Source: Pyronema omphalodes
Taxonomy: Eukaryota > Ascomycota > Pezizomycetes > Pezizales > Pyronemataceae
Reading direction: 5' to 3'
DNA length: 64,000 nt
NCBI GenBank assembly: GCA_024516155.1
Contig: JAJJXM010000102.1
Location: 1-64,000 of the forward strand
This document shows, piece by piece, positions 20,151 to 29,251 of the stretch (its first letter is position 1; each line of letters starts with the position of its first letter). The notes below the pieces were generated by a model. It was given only the letters and a program-made list of their open reading frames with translations. It did not search any database and was not told the origin of the DNA. The position numbers and the translations under genes are program-made.

Positions 20151-21515
20151 TGTCACACCCTATATTGTGTGAGTATAGAATAGGTAACATGTATAACATT
20201 TAGAGAACATGGCAAACTCGACAGGAGAATGAATAATAAGGTTAGTATTCCCGGGCCGGAACCCCCTGAGGAGCTCCAGCTAGCCACGTCACGTGATTCG
20301 TGACTTTCCGAAAAGACCTCACGAGGATCCCGGCCCGAGGCGTCGCTACCTGTTATTCACTGTCAGTTTGGGAGGATCACAGATGGATGGGAACGAGTAT
20401 CAACTTACCTCATGGGTGTCGACTTACCCATGAGAAAACTACAGACGACGCTGATGGAGAACAGAAGACGACGGCGAAGGGACACATCCTTATACTTGAG
20501 GATGTGTTCCACCAAGCACGGCTACCAGAGGGCTTGCAAGAGAAAGGATTTCTCAGGAGCATGCAAGGCAAGCGAATGGGATCATCCGAGGTCTGAGTTG
20601 GACGGATAGTCGGCCAAGGAACAAGGCAGAGTCTAGTCAGCCAACAGGAGTGGAGCTCAGGACAAGGGTCAAGATTGCGTCAGCATGAGACGACGTTCTG
20701 CAGCAAGGAACACCACTCAGGGAAACTGTTGGATGGAACTGATATGACGCGACCTTAGGCCAATGACTACCAACTGCAAGATAAGACGGCGTTTGCGTAC
20801 ACACCAGGGTGTGGCTGCGCGCAAGTGCGCGCAGGTGGGGCAAATGACATCACACAGGAATGTGACGGGGCGGTGCGCTCCGGTAAGGCATAGTCTGCCT
20901 TATGATGTCAGATTCCTTCACTCGCAATCGAGATTCTCTAGGGAGATCTATGATCAAGACGACTCATAGGATATATGACTCACATGTCATTATCAGAGGA
21001 GTCATTGCATTATGCGCTCAAGTGGAGTCACCCTTCACTAGGCGCTTAACCCCAATACCTAATTGGAAGGTGTGGTAGCACGGCGAGGAATGTCAAGGAT
21101 TAATCTGACACGAGGGTCATCATGCAAGTGAGCAATTAATTTAATTGCGCATGCAGCATGATGCGAGCCATCGGCAGATTTGTCAAAGGATTGACTCACG
21201 TCTTATCTCCTGAGCTTAGTTTGGAAGTTGGTTCCCTTGGGAGTCTGGGCGAACTTGTAGACGAAAGTCTATAAAAGACCCTAAGTCTTCCCACCGTCTC
21301 CTCCATCATGAGCAACCTGATCTCTTGTTACGACTACACCTATCTACACCAATTACCTCGAGAGAGACCCTTAAGTTTATTCGGTCTGTGATCGATTAGT
21401 TGACTTCCTAGCTTCTTAAGGAATCAATTCTATTGCTATCTATCTATCCTACGAACGAAGCACGAGACTGATCGAATAAGCCTCTCTATTGAAAGCCTCA
21501 ATAGCCAGGTTCACA
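20151..21515 (+). repeat. A2 3' LTR
   Basis: A complete 1365-bp LTR with TG...CA ends. It is the uninterrupted reference copy that shows the 5' LTR was split cleanly by B1 (908 + 457 bp). It contains the TCACGTGA motif, the TGCGCGCA pair (20816-20823, 20826-20833) and a TATA box near 21273. The target duplication ataat follows at 21516-21520. Confidence 0.97.
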
Positions 21516-22192
21516 ATAATCTCCTTCTTTTCATTTTCCCTTTCTGTCTCATACTCCAAAAGCCTTCGTTGCTGTTCTTGCTCATTGTGGGCTAAAAGAC
21601 GGATTTGCTCGTCCCTTTGTTGGTCAGCCTGGTTCTTTGTGGCTGCCCAGCCTTCAACACCGAAGTTCCATCGTTGTTGATGGTTGGAGAATCCTTGGAG
21701 GTAATCATTGATGATCTGTACACCAATGTTGAGTTGTTGAACAGCCTGGTGGTTGGCTGTTTGCTTTTCTTGAGCATCCGTGGCTAGTTCACCAAGGGCG
21801 TTCCAAACCTGAGAACTGAATTCATTGCTTGACTGGATGAGTCTAACAATGGCAGTTTGGTTGAGTTCTCTGTCGATGTCGCCTTGTCGAATAACAACAT
21901 CGTAGGCATTTTGCATAATGCCTGACATTTCTTGGTACAGATTCTTGACGTTTTGCATATCGGTCTGTACAGAAACTCCTTCTTTCTTCAGGGCTTCAAT
22001 CAATGCCTGCACATCTTGTTCAGTTGTCTCCATCCTGTCCACCATCTTGACGAACCATTCTGGAAGTTGGTCCCTGCTGACAGTGGTTCCCTGGCGAACT
22101 ACAGCTTTACCAGCTGCAGAGAGTTGGTCCCATGATTGAGGGCGATGGACTTCCACCATATCTCCCATGGAAACATCGTCATCGTGACGGGC
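21516..22192 (-). pseudogene. gag: A1 gag, N-terminal part (between A2 and the solo B LTR)
   Basis: This is the N-terminal, charged helical part of A1 Gag (ARHDDDVSMGDMVEVHRPQSW... to ...ENEKKEI). It aligns with residues about 10-250 of A2 Gag at roughly 40-45% identity, much lower than the C-terminal part. It joins in frame to 6190 on the left of A2 (KKEI-IDKVIQRV). On the right it is cut after Ala-Arg by a solo B LTR and continues at 22728. The apparent ORF end inside the A2 LTR (to 21449) is read-through. Confidence 0.92.
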
Positions 22193-22722
22193 TGTCAGGG
22201 ACACGAGAACGGACGTTCAAGGGACACACTGAACACTACCGGCAGGAGGGACTAGGCAGGTTCCGGAACGGGGAACGGCAGGACAAGGACCGAAGTGCTC
22301 GTCAGATGGACGGCACACTGAACAGGGACAGGGACAAGGACAAGAGTGACGTAGGACTTAGGAGGAGAAATCTTATATTAGGAGCAAGGAGAAGACACAA
22401 GACGTTCGATGGAGAATCTCGACAACGGGGAGGCAAGCCTCCTTATGTACAAAGGGGCGGCCAGCACTCTTGCTGGGCCGTCATACAATCATCGCTACAT
22501 GAGCTTCCGTTCTCCATCAATTCACCTGCGACGCCACAGCTCTCCAGCTCGTGGTACGTCATCCATCATCAATCATTCTCTCAGTCACAATGGCACGGCA
22601 CACATAACAACACCAACAACACAACGGCAACACAACACGGCAAGACAACGGCACGATGTCAATCAACAACCACGATAACATGATGACGCAACACAACGGC
22701 TCGTCAGCCGTGTGCCGTGACA
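22193..22722 (-). mobile_element. Solo LTR of family B in A1 gag
   Basis: A 530-bp copy of the B LTR (TGTCAGGGACACG...GTGCCGTGACA on the plus strand). The 5-bp target duplication cgggc is at 22188-22192 and 22723-22727. There is no internal sequence, so a full element was lost by LTR-LTR recombination. It differs from the B1 LTRs at many positions (for example around 22355-22395), so it is older than B1. Confidence 0.95.
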
Positions 22723-22763
22723 CGGGCTGCCGGGGATGCAGTGATTCTGCGGTAGGAGGACAT
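22723..22763 (-). pseudogene. gag: A1 gag, first codons
   Basis: This is the start of A1 gag: ATG at 22763-22761, then SSYRRITASPA, matching the MAARRITGTP start of A2 Gag. It is separated from the rest of gag by the solo B LTR. Confidence 0.85.
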
Positions 22764-22858
22764 TGCTGAGTAGTAGGTGCTTTGTGAAATTGATCTTGCT
22801 TGCCCTAGAAGAGGGTCTTTTCGTTATCGTATCGATTAATAAACTTGGTAGCTTGTAG

Positions 22859-22872
22859 CCTTAAGTTTATAG
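22859..22872 (-). promoter_or_regulatory. A1 primer-binding site (self-priming type)
   Basis: On the minus strand, CT and then ATAAACTTAAGG directly follow the A1 5' LTR. The perfect 12-nt complement lies inside that LTR at 23051-23062. The arrangement is the same as in A2. Confidence 0.7.
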
Positions 22873-24284
22873 TGTGAACCTGGGCACAGCTTCGACTATG
22901 CAGAGGCTTTTCCGATTGTATCTCTAGTGCTTCGTTCTCAGTGTTGACAGACACTTCGTTCCCAAGAACAGACAGACACTTCGTTCCCAAGAACTAATAG
23001 AGCTTATCCAAAGATAAAGCTAGGAAGAGAATTAATCGATCACAGGCGGAATAAACTTAAGGGTTGTCTTCGGAGGTATTCGTTGGTGATAATAGGTATT
23101 GTCGCGTAGAGGATCAAATGGTTGATGATTGAGGAGAGAGAGGGAAGACAAAGGCTCTTTTATAGACTTTCGTCTACAAGTTCGCCCAGACTTCCTAGGG
23201 AACCAATTTCCAAACTGAGCCTAGGAGATAAGACAAGAGTCATTTCTGAGACGCATCTGCTGATAGATTGCATCATACGAAGTGCGTAATCATATTGATT
23301 ACTTGCTTGCATGATGCTTGCTATCGTCAGACTAATCCTTGACATTCCTCTCTGTACTACCACACCTTCCAATCAGGTGTCAGGGTTATGAGTCATATGG
23401 GAGGGCAACTCCGCTTGACTGCATAATGCATGAACTCCTCTGACAAATAACATGTGAGTCATTTATCTTGTGAGTCGTGCTATCATAGATCTCCCTAGAG
23501 AATCTCGATTGCGAATGGAGGAATCTGACATCATAAGGCATCCATGCCCTACCGGAGTGGATCACTCCGACACATTCCTGTGTCATGTCATTATGGCTCC
23601 ACCTGCGCGCACTTGCGCGCAGCCACACCCTGGTGTGGATGCAAACGCCGAGCTGTTCCTTGGTTGGTAGTCAATAGCCTAAGGGCGCGTCATATCGGTT
23701 CCACCAAACAGTTTCCTTGAGAGGGTTGCATGCTTATGGACGTCGTCTCATGCCTTAGCAATCTTGACCCTTGTCCATAGCCCCACTCCTGTTTGCCGAC
23801 TAGACTCTGCCTTGTCTTCCTGGCTGACCATTCACCCAACTAAGTAACACCGGATGATTTCGTCGCACCGCTCTGCACATCCTTGGAACTCTCTTCCGAT
23901 GCAGACCCCTTTGTAGCCGTGAACTTCCGAACACTCCTCAAGTATAAGGAGGTGTCCTCTCGTCTTCGTCTTCGTTCTCCATCAGCGTCGTTCGTAGTTG
24001 CTCAAGGGTAAGTCGACACCCATGAGGTGAGTGTTCCCCAATCTCTTCTCTTCTGAATCCTCCCAAACTGACATTGATTAATGATAGTTGCGACCCCTCG
24101 GGCCGGGATCCTCGTGAGGTCCTATCGGAAAGTCACGAATCACGTGACGTGGCTTGTCGGAGCTCCTCTGGGGGTTCCGGCCCGGGATACTAATCTGACT
24201 ATTCATTCTCTGTCGAGTTTGCCATATTCTCCATTGCGTTATATATGATACCAATTCTATCCTCACACATTTTAGGGTGTGACA
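22873..24284 (-). repeat. A1 5' LTR (diverged family-A subfamily, 1412 bp)
   Basis: A family-A LTR read on the minus strand (TGTCACACCCTAAAATG...GGTTCACA). It is only about 80% similar to the A2 and A3 LTRs and 47 bp longer. Part of the extra length is a tandem duplication of about 25 bp (gacagacacttcgttccc...) near 22946-22996. The TGCGCGCA pair (23604-23611, 23614-23621), the TATA box near 23158-23163 and the self-primer segment are conserved. At 24285 it abuts the LINE reading frame, marking where A1 inserted into the LINE. Confidence 0.93.
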
Positions 24285-27178
24285 CTCGTTCCCTCCCCCG
24301 AATGCGTACCGCTCCCGCTGGAGATTCTGCTCCCCCAACCCCGGGCAAGGCTACAAGATGGTTACCGAAAATCTGGTCTCGGAAGCTATCTCTCGCCAAA
24401 GCAACTCCAAAGCACCCGGCAAGGACTCCCTGGGAGTTCCCATCATTAAAGCTTTAATGAAGTGGGACCCTACACGCATCACCGCCCTGGTCACGCAGTG
24501 CATCCGACTGAGTTACCACCCGGCAGACTGGAAACTCGCCAAAGGAATCTGCATTCCCAAACCGGGGAAGCCCAGCTATGACAAGGCCAAGAATTTCCGG
24601 GTCATCTCGCTTCTCAGCTGCCTTGGTAAGCTTGTCGAGAAGGTCGCCACAATGCTGATTACCGAGGCAGTGGAAACCAGTGGGTACCTCCACGTTGGTC
24701 AGTTTGGAGGATGGAAAGGACGCTCCGCTGCGGATGCAGCAGCAGTACTCGTGACTGCGGTTGAGGAAGCGTGGGAAAAGAAGTTGCTGGCTGGAGCCCT
24801 CCTAATGGACGTCAAGGGGGCCTTCCCGACGGTCAATGCGGAGTGCCTAGCAAACAAGATGCGATCCGCTGGGATCGAAGAGGATTTGATTGGGTGGGTT
24901 GAGAGCTTCATGAACTCTCGTTCGGTCGAAATCACGATTGCTGGGGACGCCGGCGCCCCAATCCGCACCAACACCTGGCTCCCCCAAGGATCTCCCGTCT
25001 CCCCCGTGCTCTTTTTAATTTATATTGCTGAACTCGCATATATAGTTGAGCGAGAGATGTCGGATACCGTCGGTTTGTCCTTCGTCGATGACGTGACGTG
25101 GATCGCCCGAGGAAAAACCCCCGAAGAAGTAGCTGCGAAACTGAGCCGTTGCGCTGAAATCTGCATATACTGGGCCCGTGGCAACGCAGTACGCTTCGAG
25201 CCCGATAAGACGGAGGCTATCCTCTTCTCTAACCGCCGTTCCCCCCCGGACACATCCACCGTCACCATCCCCGTCGATGATCACGTCGTTTCCTTCTCTT
25301 CCCGTCCCGTTCGGTGGTTGGGCTACTGGTTGGAACAGTCGCTCACTTTCAACCACCACCACCAACGGTGGATTGCTAAGGCACGACAACAGCAAGCACG
25401 GCTTACTCGCCTGTGCAAGAGGCAGGGGCTCCCTCCCGCAAGCACCGCCAACCTCCAAAAAGCGGTAGTCCAATCCGTGGCTACGTACGGTATTGATGTT
25501 AACGCCGCCCGCAAAAAACCTCCTCGTGACGCTGGCAAAATCACCCGTCTTCAACTAATCCTCAGCCAACAAGCCCGAGCCGTCACAGGGTGCCTCCGCA
25601 CAACCCCCCTCGGCTTTCTGATGGCTGAAGGAGCCACCCGTCCCGCAGAAGCAATAGTGCGTAGTAGAGAAGCTCAGTTCCGAGCACGAATTCTCACTCG
25701 TCCTCCCCCGGCGGCCTCCACCCAACCGTCCCCGACCGCCGACGCCATTCGCAGCCTGACACGACGAGCAGCTGCTCGTACAGGTTTCACCGCCATCGAA
25801 ACCGTCGAACCCCCCGCTCGTTTCAACTTCGGCTACATGGACGTGGTAGTAGAACCTCGCGAGGAAGCGGCAGCTTCAGCACGCAGCTGGCGCTCGCTCC
25901 AAGCGCTCTGCTTCTGGACCGACGGCTCCAGAATTAACGACAGGAGTGGAGCAGGGTACGTCCATTATGTCGATGGCTCCCTGGTCTCCCGGTCCTTTCA
26001 CCTTGGCCCACATGTCGAGGTCTTCGACGCCGAGCTTTTCGCCATCCACCAGGCCTTGCTCGAATGCTACGACGACCTTATCATCCCCCCCCCGATGAAA
26101 AAGATCGTCATCTTCTCAGATGCCCAGGCTGCTCTGGCCCGCATCATGACGGAGGACCCCGGCCCTGGACAGTCCCTGTCCCTCCGCGGATTGGTAAGAG
26201 ACTTCGTCAATTGGGACGTCGATGTCCAAATCCGCTGGGTTCCTGGACACTCCGACATTGAGGAAAATGAAGCCGCAGATGTAGCTGCTAAGCTGGGTGC
26301 GCAGCATCGCTGTGAGGCACAGGCTCTCACTCGGTGCACCGACCCAACTTGCTTTACCCTACCGGAAGCATCCCTCGCTCACATCAACAGAGTAGCCACT
26401 GAAACTCTGGCTGATATCACCAAGCGTTGGATCACTAAGGACCTACGCTCCAGCAAGTCCTACAGACCACGCCGCAAGTTTGGTCTGCGAGCAGACCTCC
26501 GGGACCTGCCCAAGCGAAAGGCTGCGGTCTTCCTCCAGCTCGCGTCTGGCCACGCACTGGTGGGAACCCACCTTAAGCGAATTAAAAAGAAAGAATCCGA
26601 CGCTTGTTGGTGGTGTGAGTCCAACCAGCGTCAAACCAGAGGACACCTCTTCGGAGAGTGCCGGAGATGGCAATCAGAGTTTGGGAAGCTCCGGAAAGAG
26701 GTGGAAAGAATTACGGGGAGACCGAGGAGGACGCGGGGACGTTTGAAAGTAGTGAATATTTTTAGGGACGATCGACTCACGAAAGCGATCTTGGAATACC
26801 TGGCTGCAACCCAGATTGGCAGACGATATGAATAGCAGCGCAAGAGAGGGAAAAGTACGCGAGTGTCTTTGTTTCTTTTGTGTTTTCTGTACCTTTTCCT
26901 TTGTTTTTTCACTTAAAGGAGGACACGCATGGGCAAATTTGTTTTTCTTTTCTTTTGGAAGACGTTTGTTTCTTTTTCTTTCTCTGTTTTTTCCTTATGA
27001 GATTGGCTTTAGGGGGTGAGGGAAGTTAAAGTTTTGTTTTTCTTTCGCGCGGGGACGTTTTTGGGGATAAGGAGATTAGGGGGCCTCATTAGGAGGCTTC
27101 GGCCTCGAGGACAGGATTAGGATAGTGCCATAGTTTCCCGCATAGGCCTTAGAGGCCTCGAACGGTGTATGATTAAAA
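24285..27178 (+). mobile_element. Tad1-like LINE (LINE-1w), cut by A1
   Basis: This is the 3' part of a non-LTR retrotransposon: the RT-RNase H ORF, a 3' UTR of about 340 bp, and an A-rich tail made of (n)aaatgt words ending near 27178-27200. The 5' part (ORF1, endonuclease) is absent. Because the frame is open right up to the A1 LTR, it presumably continues left of A1, outside the window. The 3' UTR carries AGGCCT-type short palindromes (27143-27160). Confidence 0.9.
24286..26835 (+). CDS. LINE reverse transcriptase with RNase H and C-terminal zinc knuckle (5' partial)
   Basis: This is the C-terminal 850 or so codons of a LINE ORF2. The frame is open from the LTR junction; the first ATG is at 24358. 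RT blocks are SKAPGKDSLG, NFRVISLLSCLGKLVE, MDVKGAFPTVN, LPQGSPVSPVLFLIY and the catalytic FVDD (near 25083). A full RNase H follows with its D-E-D-D residues (WTDGSR, DAELFAI, FSDAQAA, EAADVAA) and the WVPGHSDIEENEAAD block. The C-terminus has a CX2C...H...C zinc motif (CWWCESNQRQTRGHLFGEC). This domain order fits the fungal Tad1 clade. No stop or frameshift was found, so this part looked functional when A1 landed. Confidence 0.94.
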   Translation, partial: SFPPPNAYRSRWRFCSPNPGQGYKMVTENLVSEAISRQSNSKAPGKDSLGVPIIKALMKWDPTRITALVTQCIRLSYHPADWKLAKGICIPKPGKPSYDKAKNFRVISLLSCLGKLVEKVATMLITEAVETSGYLHVGQFGGWKGRSAADAAAVLVTAVEEAWEKKLLAGALLMDVKGAFPTVNAECLANKMRSAGIEEDLIGWVESFMNSRSVEITIAGDAGAPIRTNTWLPQGSPVSPVLFLIYIAELAYIVEREMSDTVGLSFVDDVTWIARGKTPEEVAAKLSRCAEICIYWARGNAVRFEPDKTEAILFSNRRSPPDTSTVTIPVDDHVVSFSSRPVRWLGYWLEQSLTFNHHHQRWIAKARQQQARLTRLCKRQGLPPASTANLQKAVVQSVATYGIDVNAARKKPPRDAGKITRLQLILSQQARAVTGCLRTTPLGFLMAEGATRPAEAIVRSREAQFRARILTRPPPAASTQPSPTADAIRSLTRRAAARTGFTAIETVEPPARFNFGYMDVVVEPREEAAASARSWRSLQALCFWTDGSRINDRSGAGYVHYVDGSLVSRSFHLGPHVEVFDAELFAIHQALLECYDDLIIPPPMKKIVIFSDAQAALARIMTEDPGPGQSLSLRGLVRDFVNWDVDVQIRWVPGHSDIEENEAADVAAKLGAQHRCEAQALTRCTDPTCFTLPEASLAHINRVATETLADITKRWITKDLRSSKSYRPRRKFGLRADLRDLPKRKAAVFLQLASGHALVGTHLKRIKKKESDACWWCESNQRQTRGHLFGECRRWQSEFGKLRKEVERITGRPRRTRGRLKVVNIFRDDRLTKAILEYLAATQIGRRYE

Positions 27179-28866
27179 TGTAAAAATGTAAATGTAAATG
27201 TGTTTTCTTTAGATAGTTCTGATGCATTGCATGAATTACAGTCACCTATATGGAATTGCTTGCAAACAAAAAAAAACCATACTGATGCATAAGAATGCGC
27301 CTTCTCCCACCACTAAAATGCGTCCTTCCCCATCCTTCTCGAATGAACACAACTCTTGAGGGGACAAGCAGAGTGTTCTGCTCCTGGTCGGAACAGGTGT
27401 AGAGGACGGCAATGAGCTCTGCTGGGAATTGTGTGATCGCTGTTGATGTTTGAATTACATGGCAATGAAAGAAGTGGAAAATTCTTGCAGGTAGAAGAAG
27501 GAAAGGTAGAAGATGGAATTTGAAGGATAGGAGGAATATTTATAGCGGGATCGTACTTTACTAACAAACAAAAATAATATCAAGCTACCATAGGCGGTCA
27601 AAATATTTCTGGGTGAAGCGTGCACCTGCAGTGGGATGTAAAAGTTTTACTAAAGTGCAGCATGACGGGTTATCTACTACAGTGCTGAAGACGTCGCTGC
27701 TGCGGCCCATAATGTCTGGCAAACTTGAACCAAACCACCCCCTGCAAACTAGCTCACCCGAAACCCACGGTCCTGCCGTCACCCGCCGTCCCGTCCGGTC
27801 TTTTCAGTTTGCGGACGGGACCGGACCACCAGCGTGGTCCCGTCCGGTCCGCCGTCCTGGACGGACCGTGCCGAACTCTGATCAGATGCTCAATCTTAAA
27901 CGAATCCTCAAATCCTCATACTAACCATCGCGTAATTTCGCACATGTTGATCATCGATTTTTGGCATCTGCAACGATTTCCCTCTCTCTTGTGATCATAG
28001 TATGCAGGAAGTGTGATTTTTAGTTAGTACCAAGGTCCAAGGTCCAAGTTCTAAGCATGAGTTGATGAATATGTACATCCTGAAAAGAAATCGTGATAAC
28101 CTCTGCAATACAAGGGAGACGGGTACGTGTGTTTATCTTCTCTTGATCAAGATCCATATCTTGGTGAATATGTGTTTGAAAGAGATAAAAATGCATCCTA
28201 GATGAAAAATTCTTGCTTTGGTAACTGATTGTAAAAAGTGAAATGTTTTCACAAGGGTATTTAACCAGGTTTTCTTAAGTGTTTGGAGATACAATGTGAC
28301 AGGACGAGGCAAAATACTATTCGAATAACATCCTACACCTACGCTAAAGCGAGGGGGGGAAGGAGGGAGGGGGGAATCGGAGATGGGGTTAGAATAATGA
28401 GATAAAGCGAGCAAGTAATGATCTATATATATTATTACTTGCTTGCTTCATGCTTAGTGACATAATAGATTATGTCACTAAGCATAGCAGATTATGTGAC
28501 AGACCATAATCATGCCCTCAATTTCTCCCAAACAGGTGAGCTATTGGCGTCTGTTCGAGAGAAGTTGGGGGCGGGCCTTCTTCAAGTTTGGTTATTTTGA
28601 CCACGGGTGATTCCATTGCCGGATGTTTTTGACATCATGTGAAATATTTGGAATGAATCGGTATATCCACTCTTCACCTGTATAAATATACGGGTATAGA
28701 ACGATTTGTTGTAAGATAAAAAGAGAGAGGATACCCCGGATTTGAATCATCAGCAATTCATGCCCTCTTTCTTTCCTTACTGTTGTCTTGCCTTAGGGTG
28801 ATATACTGTGGAGGGAAAGACATGCAGTTTGAAAGGTCTTCTGTAATCATTGGTTTATTTGAGAGG
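27179..28866. other. Intergenic stretch with short inverted repeats, no gene seen
   Basis: I see no gene here. Notable parts are a GC-rich patch at about 27780-27870 built from gtccgtcc/ggaccgg words in both orientations (including ggaccac-cagc-gtggtcc). AT-rich DNA follows, with the palindromes annotated separately. The composition changes sharply at the LINE tail. Confidence 0.7.
28411..28485. repeat. Pair of adjacent hairpin-forming inverted repeats
   Basis: GCAAGTAAT (28411-28419) pairs with ATTACTTGC (about 28434-28442) around an AT-rich loop. Just downstream is a perfect 17-bp inverted repeat with a 2-nt centre, 28450-28466 and 28469-28485 (atgcttagtgacataat and its complement). The word attatgtgac recurs at about 28491. 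No coding potential is seen. Confidence 0.75.
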
Positions 28867-28932
28867 TGATGCCATCAGCCTGTATGGGCCTTTTAGGCCT
28901 CGGTCAGCGTATGATTCAATAAATAAATAATC
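28867..28932 (+). mobile_element. LINE 3'-end remnant
   Basis: The block ...gtatgggccttttaggcctcgg...gtatgattcaataaataaataa resembles the 3' end of the LINE at 27125-27178 (...cataggccttagaggcctcg...gtatgattaaaatg). It ends in an A-rich repeated tail (aaat units). It is probably a severely 5'-truncated copy of a related LINE or a SINE that shares its tail. Confidence 0.5.
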
Positions 28933-29251
28933 CCATTATGGTTCATGGCTACATATATACTGTGATTGAATGTTTTTTTTATAACTCTCGCTGATGGGAG
29001 ATGTACGTCCTCGGATGTGGTTTATTGCAGGTGGCAAATTTCCATGATGCCGTGCATATATACAGTGTTTCACATCATTACGGCAAGACATCACAACTTA
29101 GAACTTCTCAACAGATCATAAGATTCGTAACCACAGCAATAGTATTCGCCTTTCACAACCTCAAAAAAATTACCAAAGTCATTAAACAAGCCATAACCAT
29201 AACCATAATCCACTTGCTAACCCCTTTTATATACATCTAATTCACCGCTAA

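Larger units (their letters stand above)
6196..21515 (+). mobile_element. A2: complete family-A Ty3/gypsy chromovirus, carrying the nested B1
   Basis: A2 is a full-length LTR retrotransposon on the plus strand. Its 5' LTR is 6196-7103 plus 13511-13967 (908 + 457 = 1365 bp), and its 3' LTR is 20151-21515 (1365 bp). LTR ends are TGTCACACC...GGTTCACA. The 5-bp target duplication ataat lies at 6191-6195 and 21516-21520. Internal order is PBS, gag, pol with chromodomain, PPT. I found one base difference between the LTRs (cggCctg versus cggTctg in the part near the 3' end), so it is young. It sits inside A1 gag in the opposite orientation and is itself interrupted by B1. Without B1 it is about 8.9 kb. 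Confidence 0.97.
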
